Assembly: GCF_029269835.1 (NCBI RefSeq)
Contig: NZ_JARJBB010000001.1
Span: forward strand, 434,001 to 498,000
Reading direction: 5' to 3'
DNA length: 64,000 nt
Source: Streptomyces tropicalis
Lineage (GTDB): Bacteria > Actinomycetota > Actinomycetes > Streptomycetales > Streptomycetaceae
Part shown: piece after piece, positions 1-7,863 of the stretch
How positions within the stretch are numbered: the stretch's first letter is position 1
How the letters are laid out: each line of letters starts with the position of its first letter
The notes under the pieces: model-generated
Told to the model about the DNA's origin: nothing
The model's database searches: none
Seen by the model: the letters and a program-made list of their open reading frames with translations, nothing else
Position numbers and translations under genes: made by a program

Positions 1-1
1 C

Positions 2-1534
2 GCGCAGTTCACCCGCATCCCCGTGGAGGCGCTGCTCGGCGCGGCCGTGCTGATCGCGCTGCCGCGCCGGCCGCGACTGGCCGTCGCGGCCCTCGGCGGG
101 GTGGCGCTCGGCGTGCTCACCGTGCTGAACCTGACGGACGTCGAGTTCAACCAGTACCTGGGCCGCAGCTTCAACGTCATCCTGGACTGGCAGCTGCTGG
201 GCGACGCCCAGTCCTACCTCGCGGACGCCCTGGGCCCGACGACGGCGCTGCTCGCCGCCGTCGGCGCGGCCCTGCTGGTGGCCGCGGTGGTCGCCGTGAT
301 GGCGCTGGCGACCGTCCGCGTGGGCACCTTCCTCGCCCGCAACCGGGCCCGCTCCACCCGCGGGCTGCTCCTGGTGAGCGCCCTGTGGATGACCTGCGCC
401 ACCCTGAACGTGCAGGTCTCCGGTGTCCCCGTGGCCGCCGAGCACACGGTGACGATGCTCAAGTACCACGAGCAGGCGCTGCGTTCGACGATCCGGGACG
501 AGCAGGCCTTCGCGAGGACGGCGCAGGCCGACGCCTTCGGCAACACCCCGGGCAGCCAGCTGGTGCCCGCCCTGCGCGGCAAGGACATGCTCTTCACGTT
601 CATCGAGAGCTACGGCCGCAGCGCCGTCGAGGACCCGATCATGGCGCCCGGCGTCGACCGCACCCTCGACACGAGCACGCAGGCCCTGGCCAGGGCGGGC
701 TTCCACGCCAAGAGCGGCTGGCTGACCTCGGCGACGTACGGCGGCGGCAGCTGGCTCGGGCACTCCACCTTCATGTCGGGCCTGTGGGTCGACAACCAGA
801 ACCGCTACCGCACGGTGACCGCGGGACAGCACCTCACGCTCACCGACGCCTTCAGGAAGACCGGCGCCTGGGACACCGTCGGTGTCATGCCGGGCGTGCA
901 GAAGGGCTGGCCCGAGGCGAAGTGGTACGGCCTGGACAAGGTCTACAACGCCTTCCAGATGGGCTACCGCGGACCGAAGTTCAGCTGGTCGACCATGCCC
1001 GACCAGTACGCGCTGCAGTCCTTCCAGCGGCTGGAGCACGGCCGGAAGCGCGACAAGCCGCTGATGGGCTTCGTCATCCTGACGTCCAGCCACCAGCCCT
1101 GGGCGCCGATCCCGAGGATGGTCGGCTGGGACCAGCTCGGCGACGGCTCGGTCTTCAAGGGGATCGAGGCGGCCGGAACCAAGCCCGCCGACATCATCAC
1201 CGACCCCACCCGCTCCCGCCAGGAGTACGGCAAGTCGATCCAGTACTCGGTGACCGCCCTCACCCAGTGGCTGGAGCGCTACGGCAACGACAACACCGTG
1301 CTGGTCTTCCTCGGCGACCACCAGCCCATCTCCCGGGTCAGCGGCAACCACGCCAGCCGTGACGTGCCGTGCGCCGTCGTCGCGAAGGACCCGAAGGTGC
1401 TCGACCGGATCTCGGGCTGGGGGTGGACCGATGGTCTGCGTCCGGCCCACAACGCCCCGGTGTGGAGGATGAGCGCCTTCCGGGACCGCTTCCTGACGGC
1501 CTACGGCTCCGTCCCGCACCCGTCCACCGGCTGA
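2..1534 (+). CDS. Membrane sulfatase/alkaline-phosphatase-superfamily protein, 5' end outside window
   Basis: The frame is open from the first bases of the window, so the N-terminus is missing. About 510 residues are visible. The first ~125 carry three or four hydrophobic stretches and a short basic loop (membrane domain). The rest is an extracytoplasmic enzyme domain with FIESYGRSA, GGGSWLGHST and FLGDHQP, which resemble the metal-site and nucleophile regions of sulfatases and lipoteichoic-acid-synthase-like phosphotransferases. Members of this group act on surface polymers or lipid head groups outside the membrane. The substrate cannot be read from the sequence. The gene converges on dus across a strong hairpin. 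Confidence 0.75.
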   Translation, partial: AQFTRIPVEALLGAAVLIALPRRPRLAVAALGGVALGVLTVLNLTDVEFNQYLGRSFNVILDWQLLGDAQSYLADALGPTTALLAAVGAALLVAAVVAVMALATVRVGTFLARNRARSTRGLLLVSALWMTCATLNVQVSGVPVAAEHTVTMLKYHEQALRSTIRDEQAFARTAQADAFGNTPGSQLVPALRGKDMLFTFIESYGRSAVEDPIMAPGVDRTLDTSTQALARAGFHAKSGWLTSATYGGGSWLGHSTFMSGLWVDNQNRYRTVTAGQHLTLTDAFRKTGAWDTVGVMPGVQKGWPEAKWYGLDKVYNAFQMGYRGPKFSWSTMPDQYALQSFQRLEHGRKRDKPLMGFVILTSSHQPWAPIPRMVGWDQLGDGSVFKGIEAAGTKPADIITDPTRSRQEYGKSIQYSVTALTQWLERYGNDNTVLVFLGDHQPISRVSGNHASRDVPCAVVAKDPKVLDRISGWGWTDGLRPAHNAPVWRMSAFRDRFLTAYGSVPHPSTG

Positions 1535-1546
1535 CCGGCCCGGGAC

Positions 1547-1592
1547 GGCGAAGGCCCCCACCGCCCGCGACGGGACGGTGGGGGCCTTCGCC
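1547..1592. terminator. Bidirectional terminator hairpin
   Basis: A perfect 17-bp inverted repeat (1547-1563 with 1576-1592) and a 12-nt loop lies between the convergent sulfatase-like gene and dus. Its symmetry lets it serve both strands. There is no long T tract, which is usual for Streptomyces. Confidence 0.8.
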
Positions 1593-1619
1593 GCGCCGGG
1601 CGGGGGCCGCCGGGGCGCT

Positions 1620-2774
1620 TCAGCCCCCGGAGGTGTCCAGCTCGGCGTCCTCCGAGACACCGGCGCAGTCGTACGGGTCCTTCAGCCAGCCGTCCGGGAG
1701 GACCACCCGGTTGTTGCCGGAGGTGCGGCCGCGGGGGCCGTCGGCGCCGGCGGGCCAGGCCTGGTCGAGGTCCAGCTCGTCCAGCCCGGCGCGCAGCTCC
1801 TGCAGCGAGGAGGTGATCGCGAGGCGCTTGCGCATCTCGGAGCCGACCGCGAAGCCCTTCAGGTACCAGGCGACGTGCTTGCGGAAGTCGATCACGCCGC
1901 GCGCCTCGTCGCCGATCCACTCGCCGAGCAGCGTGGCGTGGCGGACCATGACGTCGGCGACCTGGCGCAGGGCCGGACGGGCGATGTCGCCGGTGCGTCC
2001 CTCGAAGGCGGCCACGAGGTCGGCGAACAGCCACGGCCGGCCGAGGCAGCCGCGGCCCACGACCACGCCGTCGCAGCCGGTCTCGCGGACCATCCGCAGG
2101 GCGTCCTCGGCGGACCAGATGTCGCCGTTGCCGAGGACGGGGATCTCGGGGACGTGCTCCTTCAGGCGCGCGACCGCGTCCCAGTCGGCGGTGCCACCGT
2201 AGTGCTGGGAGGCGGTGCGGCCGTGCAGGGCGACGGCGGTGACGCCCTCCTCGACGGCGATCCGGCCGGCGTCGAGGTAGGTGATGTGGTCGTCGTCGAC
2301 GCCCTTGCGCATCTTCATGGTGACCGGGAGGTCTCCGGCGCCGGTGACGGCCTCGCGCAGGATCGCCCGCAGCAGGGGCCGCTTGTAGGGCAGGGCGGAG
2401 CCGCCGCCCTTGCGGGTGACCTTGGGCACCGGGCAGCCGAAGTTCAGGTCGATGTGGTCGGCGAGGCCCTCCTCCGCGATCATGCGGACGGCCTTGCCGA
2501 CGGTGGCCGGGTCGACGCCGTACAGCTGGATCGAGCGCGGCTTCTCGCTCGCGTCGAAGTGGATCAGCTGCATGGTCTTCTCGTTGCGCTCGACCAGGGC
2601 GCGGGTGGTGATCATCTCGCTGACGAAGAGGCCCTTGCCGCCGCTGAACTCCCGGCACAGGGTGCGGAAGGGCGCGTTGGTGATCCCGGCCATCGGTGCG
2701 AGCACGACGGGCGGCTGCACCGTGTGCGGGCCGATCTGCAGCGGGGACACGGGGGTGGCGGTCGGCGTGGACAT
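1620..2774 (-). CDS. dus: tRNA-dihydrouridine synthase, DusB-like
   Basis: 384 residues, a normal length for the family. It is an FMN enzyme that reduces uridine to dihydrouridine in the tRNA D-loop with NADPH. Visible landmarks are LAPMAGITNAPF near residue 25 (start of the TIM barrel), NFGCPVPK with the expected catalytic cysteine at about residue 114, GNGDIWS, and VGRGCLGRPW, which fits the FMN phosphate-binding loop. The ATG at 2774 gives a normal N-terminus for the barrel. The gene is monocistronic and divergent from an MFS gene. Confidence 0.93.
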   Translation of the reverse strand: MSTPTATPVSPLQIGPHTVQPPVVLAPMAGITNAPFRTLCREFSGGKGLFVSEMITTRALVERNEKTMQLIHFDASEKPRSIQLYGVDPATVGKAVRMIAEEGLADHIDLNFGCPVPKVTRKGGGSALPYKRPLLRAILREAVTGAGDLPVTMKMRKGVDDDHITYLDAGRIAVEEGVTAVALHGRTASQHYGGTADWDAVARLKEHVPEIPVLGNGDIWSAEDALRMVRETGCDGVVVGRGCLGRPWLFADLVAAFEGRTGDIARPALRQVADVMVRHATLLGEWIGDEARGVIDFRKHVAWYLKGFAVGSEMRKRLAITSSLQELRAGLDELDLDQAWPAGADGPRGRTSGNNRVVLPDGWLKDPYDCAGVSEDAELDTSGG

Positions 2775-2926
2775 TGCTCCATTGTCCCGTACGCCGCCGC
2801 GTGCTCGCGGCGGCCTGTGGACAACCGCCCGGGGCGTGCGTTACGCGGCCCGGAACCGCGGCACCGCGGCCCGCGCCGGACCATGTATCGGTCATTAGTT
2901 AACCGCACTATCGATATCCGCGTACC

Positions 2927-4390
2927 ATGGGACGCATGCCCGAGCTCAGCCACCGACGACGGTTGCTGGTGCTCGCGATCTGCTGCATGAGCCTGCTGAT
3001 CGTGAGCCTGGACAACACCGTCCTGAACGTCGCCCTGCCCTCGATGCAGCGCGAACTGCACGCCACCACCTCCGGCCTGCAGTGGACCATCGACGCGTAC
3101 ACCCTGGTACTGGCCTCGCTGCTGATGCTCGCGGGCTCCACCGCCGACCGCATCGGCCGCCGACGCGTGTTCACCGCCGGCCTGGTCGTCTTCGGCATCG
3201 GCTCGCTGCTGTGCTCCCTCGCGCCGAACCTGGAGCTGCTGGTCGTCTTCCGCATGGTGCAGGCGGTCGGCGGCTCGATGCTCAACCCGGTCGCGATGTC
3301 GATCATCACCAACACCTTCACCGACGCCCGCGAGCGCGCCCGCGCCATCGGCGTCTGGGGCGCGGTGGTCGGCATATCCATGGCCGCCGGACCGCTGGTC
3401 GGCGGCCTGCTGGTGGAGTCGGTCGGCTGGCGGTCGATCTTCTGGGTCAATCTTCCCGTCGGCCTCGCCGCCCTGCTGCTCACCCTGCGCTACGTCCCCG
3501 AGTCCCGCGCCCCCCGGGCCCGCCGCCCCGACCCCGTGGGCCAGCTGCTGGTCATCGCCCTCTTCGGCTCCCTCACCTACGCGATCATCGAGGCGCCGGA
3601 CGTCGGACCGGGCACCGTCCTGCCCTTCGCGGCCGTGGCGGTGGCCGCCCTGGCCGCCCTGCTCCGCTACGAGCCGCGCCGCGCCGAACCCCTCATCGAC
3701 CTGCGCTTCTTCCGCTCCGTGCCGTTCGGCGGCGCCACCGTGATCGCGGTCAGCGCCTTCGCCGCGCTCGGCGGCTTCCTCTTCCTGTCGACCCTGTACC
3801 TGCAGAACGTGCGCGGCCTGGACGCCCTGCACGCGGGCCTGTGGATGCTGCCGATGGCGGCGCCGACGTTCCTGTGCGCGCCGCTGTCCGGACGGCTGGT
3901 CGGCAGCCGGGGACCGCGGCTGCCGCTGCTGGTCGCGGGGTGCGCGATGACCGCGAGCGCCGTCCTGTTCGCCTGGTTCGAGGCCGAGACGTCCGACGTC
4001 ACCCTCGTCGTCGGCTACGTCCTGTTCGGCATCGGCTTCGGCTTCGTCAACGCGCCCATCACCAACACGGCCGTCTCCGGCATGCCGCGCGCCCAGGCGG
4101 GCGTGGCCGCGGCCGTCGCCTCGACCAGCCGGCAGCTCGGCCAGACCCTGGGGGTCGCGGTGGTCGGCGCGCTGCTGGCGTCCGAGGTGGGCTCCTCCTC
4201 GTACCGGGACACCTTCGTGTCGGCCGCGCGGCCGGGCTGGTGGGTGCTGGTGGGCTGCGGCGCCCTGGTGCTGGCGCTCGGCGCGGTGACGTCCGGCCGG
4301 TGGGCCCGCGGCACCGCCGAGCGCACCGCCGAGCAGCTGCGGTCGGCGGAGGTCCGGGAGGCCGCGGGCGTCCCCGCCCAGGCCTCCTGA
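2927..4390 (+). CDS. MFS multidrug exporter, DHA2 (EmrB/QacA) family
   Basis: 487 residues and about 14 hydrophobic segments, the DHA2 topology of proton/drug antiporters. TM1 carries LDNTVLNVALP, the family signature, followed by motif A GSTADRIGRRR. A second ATG nine bases downstream (2936) is an equally plausible start. It is divergent from dus and convergent with the XRE regulator at 4440-5339. Expected role is efflux of a small toxic molecule across the plasma membrane; the substrate is unknown. Confidence 0.88.
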   Translation: MGRMPELSHRRRLLVLAICCMSLLIVSLDNTVLNVALPSMQRELHATTSGLQWTIDAYTLVLASLLMLAGSTADRIGRRRVFTAGLVVFGIGSLLCSLAPNLELLVVFRMVQAVGGSMLNPVAMSIITNTFTDARERARAIGVWGAVVGISMAAGPLVGGLLVESVGWRSIFWVNLPVGLAALLLTLRYVPESRAPRARRPDPVGQLLVIALFGSLTYAIIEAPDVGPGTVLPFAAVAVAALAALLRYEPRRAEPLIDLRFFRSVPFGGATVIAVSAFAALGGFLFLSTLYLQNVRGLDALHAGLWMLPMAAPTFLCAPLSGRLVGSRGPRLPLLVAGCAMTASAVLFAWFEAETSDVTLVVGYVLFGIGFGFVNAPITNTAVSGMPRAQAGVAAAVASTSRQLGQTLGVAVVGALLASEVGSSSYRDTFVSAARPGWWVLVGCGALVLALGAVTSGRWARGTAERTAEQLRSAEVREAAGVPAQAS

Positions 4391-4404
4391 CGTCCCCGTC
4401 CCCC

Positions 4405-4428
4405 GGCGCCCGGGACCGCTGGGGCGCC
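4405..4428. terminator. Short hairpin between convergent genes
   Basis: GGCGCCC at 4405-4411 pairs with GGGCGCC at 4422-4428 in the 49-bp gap between the MFS gene and the XRE regulator. Only 7 bp, so a weak candidate. Confidence 0.4.
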
Positions 4429-4439
4429 CGCCGGACGGT

Positions 4440-5339
4440 TCAGCGGGACAGGGCGAGGGCGTGCAGCTTCTCCAGCCGCTCCCGCGTCACCTCGTCGGCC
4501 GGCGTGTACGTCACCATCCGCGGCCCGAGCGCCGGACCGAGCCACAGGTCGGTGTGGTCGACGACGAGCCGTCCGACGTGGGCGTTGCGGAACTCCTTGC
4601 GCTTGGTGCGGGCGCCGACCACCTCGTGCCGGTCCCAGGCCGCGCGGAAGTCCGCGGACTCCGCGCGCAGCCGCGTGAGCAGCATCTTCCAGGCGGGCTC
4701 GGCGAGATGCCCGGCCATCGCGGCGCGGAAGCGGGCGGCCATGAGCCGGGTGGTCTCCTCCAGGTGCACGATCGAGGAGCGCCACTCCGGGTGCGTGAAC
4801 GACAGGACCATGCAGTTGCGGTCCTCGGGCGGCACCGCGTCCACGTCGCACAGCAGCAGGGAGTACGTGCGGTTGTAGGCGAGGATGTCGTACCGGCTGT
4901 TCTGCAGGCACGCCGGGACGGGGTCGAGCTGGGCGAGCAGCGCCCGCATCGCCGGCGTGACCGACGGGCAGGTGGTCGCCGGGGTGGGATCGCTGGCGTC
5001 CGCCAGCTGGAAGAGGTGCGCCCGCTCGCTGGGGTCGAGCAGCAGGGTCCTGGCGAGCGCGTCGAGCACCTGCACCGACACCTGGATGTCGCGGGCCTGC
5101 TCCAGCCACGTGTACCAGGTGACGCCGACCGCGGACAGGTGCGCCACCTCCTCGCGGCGCAGACCCGGCGTGCGGCGCCGGGCGCCCCGGGGCAGGCCGA
5201 CCTGCTCGGGCGCGATGTGCTCGCGGCGGTGGCGCAGGAAGGCGGCGAGCTCGTGCCGGCGGATCTCCGAGGCCGCCGCCGCACGGACCCGCGGGGCCTG
5301 CGTCCGCCCTTCCGGTGCCCTCTGTGCCATGGTCGTCAT
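4440..5339 (-). CDS. XRE-family regulator with MmyB-like ligand domain
   Basis: 299 residues. The N-terminal half has a helix-turn-helix of the XRE type (RTPGLRREEVA, then SAVGVTWYTWLEQ). The C-terminal ~170 residues resemble the MmyB-like/PAS-type ligand-binding domain typical of actinobacterial repressors of this class. A second Met four codons in is possible. It is transcribed away from the MFS gene at 5441, and the 101-bp gap holds an inverted repeat. In this family the usual pattern is repression of the divergent oxidoreductase or exporter gene until a ligand binds, so MFS 5441-6871 is its likely target. Confidence 0.88.
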   Translation of the reverse strand: MTTMAQRAPEGRTQAPRVRAAAASEIRRHELAAFLRHRREHIAPEQVGLPRGARRRTPGLRREEVAHLSAVGVTWYTWLEQARDIQVSVQVLDALARTLLLDPSERAHLFQLADASDPTPATTCPSVTPAMRALLAQLDPVPACLQNSRYDILAYNRTYSLLLCDVDAVPPEDRNCMVLSFTHPEWRSSIVHLEETTRLMAARFRAAMAGHLAEPAWKMLLTRLRAESADFRAAWDRHEVVGARTKRKEFRNAHVGRLVVDHTDLWLGPALGPRMVTYTPADEVTRERLEKLHALALSR

Positions 5340-5371
5340 GCCTCCAGCCTGCCGCCCTCAGGACCCTGTTT

Positions 5372-5409
5372 CCAGGTACCGCTTCTACCAGGATAGGAAG
5401 ACTCTGGTA
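5372..5409. promoter_or_regulatory. Candidate operator of the XRE/MmyB regulator
   Basis: TACCAG (5386-5391) and CTGGTA (5404-5409) form an inverted repeat with a 12-bp spacer. A further GGTACC occurs at 5375-5380, matching GGTACC at 5406-5411. The cluster sits midway between the divergent regulator and exporter starts. Confidence 0.5.
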
Positions 5410-5440
5410 CCCCTCTGGGCGCCGGAGCAGGCTCGACCTC

Positions 5441-6871
5441 GTGACCACCGAAACCCTCGTCCCACGCTCCGTCCGGACGCCGCCCGCGCCACCCCTGCTC
5501 GGCGGCCCCGGACTGTTCACGGTGCTGCTCGGCGCGGCACTGCCGCTCGTCGACTTCTTCATCGTCAACGTCGCCCTGCCCACCATCGGCACGGACCTGC
5601 ACGCGGGCGAGGCCGTCCTCGAACTCGTCGTCGCCGGGTACGGGGTGGCGTACGCGGTGCTCCTCGTGCTCGGCGGCCGGCTCGGCGACCTCTTCGGCCG
5701 GCGCCGGCTCTTCCTCGGGGGCATGGCGGCCTTCGGGCTGACCTCACTGGCGTGCGGACTGGCGCCCGGCGCCTGGTCCCTGGTCGCGGCGCGGGTGGCG
5801 CAGGGCGCGTCGGCCGCCGCGATGCTGCCGCAGGTGCTGGCCACCATCCAGGCGGCCACGTCCGGCCCGCGCCGGGCCCGGGCGATGGGCCTGTACGGCG
5901 CGACCGCGGGCCTGTCCATGGTGGCCGGGCAGATCCTCGGCGGCGTCCTGGTCGCGGCGGACGTCGCCGGTACCGGCTGGCGCTCGGTGTTCCTGGTGAA
6001 CGTGCCCGTGGTGGTCGTCGGCCTGGTGCTGGCGGCCCGGGCGGTCCCCGAGACCCGCTCCGAGCGCCCCGAGCCGATCGACGCCCCCGGCACGGTGCTG
6101 CTCGCCGCGTCCCTGCTGGCACTGCTGGTCCCGCTGACCGAGGGCCGCGCGGCGGGCTGGCCGCTGTGGACATGGCTGTCCCTGGCCGCCTTCCCCGGCC
6201 TGGCGGCCGCCTTCTACGCGGTGGAGCGCCGGGCGGACCGCCGGGGCCGTACGCCGCTGGTGCCGCCAAGCCTGTTCGCGCTGACCTCGCTGCGCCGCGG
6301 GCTGGTGATGATCGTGCCGTTCTCCGTCGGGTTCAGCGGGTTCATGTTCGTGGTGGCGGTGGCGCTGCAGCGGGGTGCGGGGCTCGGCCCGGTCCCCGCG
6401 GGCCTGGCGCTGGCCCCCATGGCCGTGGCGTTCTTCCTGGTGTCGCTGGCGGGGCCGCGGCTGGTCGCCCGCTTCGGCACCCGGGTGGTGACCGCGGGCG
6501 GGATCGTGCAGGCGGTGGGCCTCGCCCTGATCGTGCTGGCGGCGCTGCGGGACTGGCCGCACCTGGGGCTCGCCCCGCTGCTCCCCGGGGCGGCCGTGGC
6601 GGGCGCGGGCCAGTCGATGCAGCTGCCGATCCTGTTCCGGATCATCCTGTCGGAGGTGCCGGCCGCACGGGCCGGCGTCGGCGGCGGTGTGATGGTGACC
6701 GCGCAGCAGTCGTCGCTGGCGCTCGGCGTGGCCACCCTCGGCACGCTGTTCCTCTCCCTGGTCCCGCGCCTGGGCATGCGGGACGCTCTGGTGGCGGCGC
6801 TCCTCGTCCAGCTGCTGGGCGTGGCCCTGACCGTGGGGCTGAGTCTGCGCCTGCCGCGCACGGTCGGCTAG
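5441..6871 (+). CDS. MFS exporter, DHA2 family
   Basis: 476 residues from the GTG at 5441. The frame stays open farther upstream, but that part would cross the promoter region and is not membrane-like. TM1 has VDFFIVNVALPTI, followed by motif A GGRLGDLFGRRR; about 14 hydrophobic segments follow. Likely an efflux pump under control of the divergent XRE/MmyB regulator. Its TAG stop codon coincides with the left border of a short repeated element, so the last codons may have been shaped by that insertion. Confidence 0.86.
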   Translation: MTTETLVPRSVRTPPAPPLLGGPGLFTVLLGAALPLVDFFIVNVALPTIGTDLHAGEAVLELVVAGYGVAYAVLLVLGGRLGDLFGRRRLFLGGMAAFGLTSLACGLAPGAWSLVAARVAQGASAAAMLPQVLATIQAATSGPRRARAMGLYGATAGLSMVAGQILGGVLVAADVAGTGWRSVFLVNVPVVVVGLVLAARAVPETRSERPEPIDAPGTVLLAASLLALLVPLTEGRAAGWPLWTWLSLAAFPGLAAAFYAVERRADRRGRTPLVPPSLFALTSLRRGLVMIVPFSVGFSGFMFVVAVALQRGAGLGPVPAGLALAPMAVAFFLVSLAGPRLVARFGTRVVTAGGIVQAVGLALIVLAALRDWPHLGLAPLLPGAAVAGAGQSMQLPILFRIILSEVPAARAGVGGGVMVTAQQSSLALGVATLGTLFLSLVPRLGMRDALVAALLVQLLGVALTVGLSLRLPRTVG

Positions 6872-7009
6872 GCATGTCCGCGAAGTCGCGTCGTTCGCCC
6901 GCAGGGCGGGTGTCGCGACGTCCGGTGCGTGCTCCGGGGCCTCCTGCTCGAAGAGCCCGGGGGAGCGTGCCGGGCGCCGCGACACAGACGGTACTGTGCG
7001 GACACGCCC
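6871..7009. repeat. Short MITE-like element, copy 1 (139 bp, interrupted)
   Basis: The ends are imperfect inverted repeats: GGCATGTCCGCG at the left and TGCGGACACGCCC at the right, about 10 of 13 positions complementary. The interior begins with a block (about 6884-6919) almost identical to copy 2 at 27265-27340, including a GCCCGC-AGG-GCGGGY hairpin and TCGCGAC. Compared with copy 2 there are about 64 extra bases at 6920-6983, flanked by the direct repeat CGCGAC (6914-6919 and 6978-6983), as if a second event had split the element. It encodes nothing. The left edge overlaps the TAG stop of the MFS gene. Confidence 0.7.
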
Positions 7010-7010
7010 T

Positions 7011-7034
7011 CAGGTCGCGGGAGCGGCCGACCTG
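7011..7034 (-). terminator. Hairpin behind a decayed reading frame
   Basis: CAGGTCG (7011-7017) pairs with CGACCTG (7028-7034). It lies just beyond the TAG (minus strand, 7046-7044) of the headless frame at 7044-7217, so it may be that lost gene's terminator. Confidence 0.35.
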
Positions 7035-7043
7035 CGCCTGCCG

Positions 7044-7217
7044 CTACACCGCGGCCCGCCTCGTCCCGTCCACCGGCACGGTCACGATCCTGCCGACCCG
7101 GGTACCGATGGCGGACCCGACCCCGACGGCGTCGATGCGCGCCTCCCGGCGGGCGACCGCGCGACGGCGCGGGCCGCTCAGAGCGGCAAGGCCGCCGCAG
7201 GAGCAGGTCCAGCAACG
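7044..7217 (-). pseudogene. Headless 3' remnant of an unidentified gene
   Basis: A minus-strand frame ends at TAG (7046-7044) and encodes, over its last ~45 codons, a plausible soluble tail with AVARREARIDAVGVG and TRVGRIVTVPVDG. Almost every codon ends in G or C, as in real genes here. No start codon is available before an upstream in-frame TGA. The adjoining ~25 bp repeat the 3' end of the neighbouring tetR gene with one extra base that shifts the frame. I read this as the end of a lost gene fused to a decayed copy of the tetR tail. I do not recognise the family. Confidence 0.35.
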
Positions 7218-7231
7218 CGGCGCGCGGACCC

Positions 7232-7265
7232 CTCAGGCCCGCAGGCCGCTCAGGCCCGCAGGCCG
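7232..7265. repeat. 17-bp tandem duplication at the tetR 3' end
   Basis: CTCAGGCCCGCAGGCCG occurs twice head to tail (7232-7248 and 7249-7265). The second unit contains the TetR stop codon and last codons. Confidence 0.85.
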
Positions 7266-7837
7266 CGCAGGAGCAGGTCCAGGACCGCGGTGAACTCGTC
7301 CTCGATGCCCGGCTGTTGCCACTCGCCGGCGTAGCAGGGGTCGTGGAAGCGGCCGGTGGCGTGGAAGAGGGCGCGGGCGGTCGCCGCGGGGTCGGCGGCC
7401 GTGAAGGCGCCGCTGTCGGTGCCGGCCCGGACGATCCGGGTCAGCTGGGCGGTCAGGTCGTCGATGTGCTCGCCGACCGCGGCGCCGTTCTCCCCGGTGA
7501 GCACCGAGTACGTGGCGAACAGCTCCGGGTCGCCGCCGGCCTTGCGGCGCTTGGCCTCGAACAGGCCGGTGAACCAGGCGCGCAGCCGCTCCTCGGGGGC
7601 ACGGTCCCCGGCGGCGATGCCGGCCAGCGCCTCGGAGGTGCGGTCCAGCCAGCGCTTCGTCACCGCCTCCCGCAGCGCCGCCTTGGTTCGGAAGTGGCGG
7701 TAGACGGTGCCGTGGCTGACGCCGAGCGCGCGGGCCACGTCCACCACGGTGGCCTTCGCCGGGCCGTGGCGGCGCAGCACCTCCTCGGTCGCTTCGAGGA
7801 TGCGCTCGGCGGTCAGGGTCTCGGCGGTGGGGGCCAT
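7250..7837 (-). CDS. TetR-family repressor
   Basis: 195 residues, a typical length. The N-terminal DNA-binding domain is clear: AERILEATEEVL, then TVVDVARALGVSHGTVYRHFRTKAAL (helix-turn-helix near residues 30-55). The C-terminal ligand domain ends in LDLLLRGLRA. The gene lies 26 bp downstream of the aldo/keto reductase on the same strand, so both are probably one operon under the perfect inverted repeat at 8926-8961. Autoregulation with induction by the reductase's substrate is the simplest model (inference). Confidence 0.9.
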   Translation of the reverse strand: MAPTAETLTAERILEATEEVLRRHGPAKATVVDVARALGVSHGTVYRHFRTKAALREAVTKRWLDRTSEALAGIAAGDRAPEERLRAWFTGLFEAKRRKAGGDPELFATYSVLTGENGAAVGEHIDDLTAQLTRIVRAGTDSGAFTAADPAATARALFHATGRFHDPCYAGEWQQPGIEDEFTAVLDLLLRGLRA

Positions 7838-7863
7838 GCCCTAGACCGTACCCGGCGCCCGGG

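Noticed and set aside
2880..2926. Imperfect palindrome around GTTAAC between dus and the MFS gene
   Set aside because: The arms are only partly complementary and there is no local regulator to assign.
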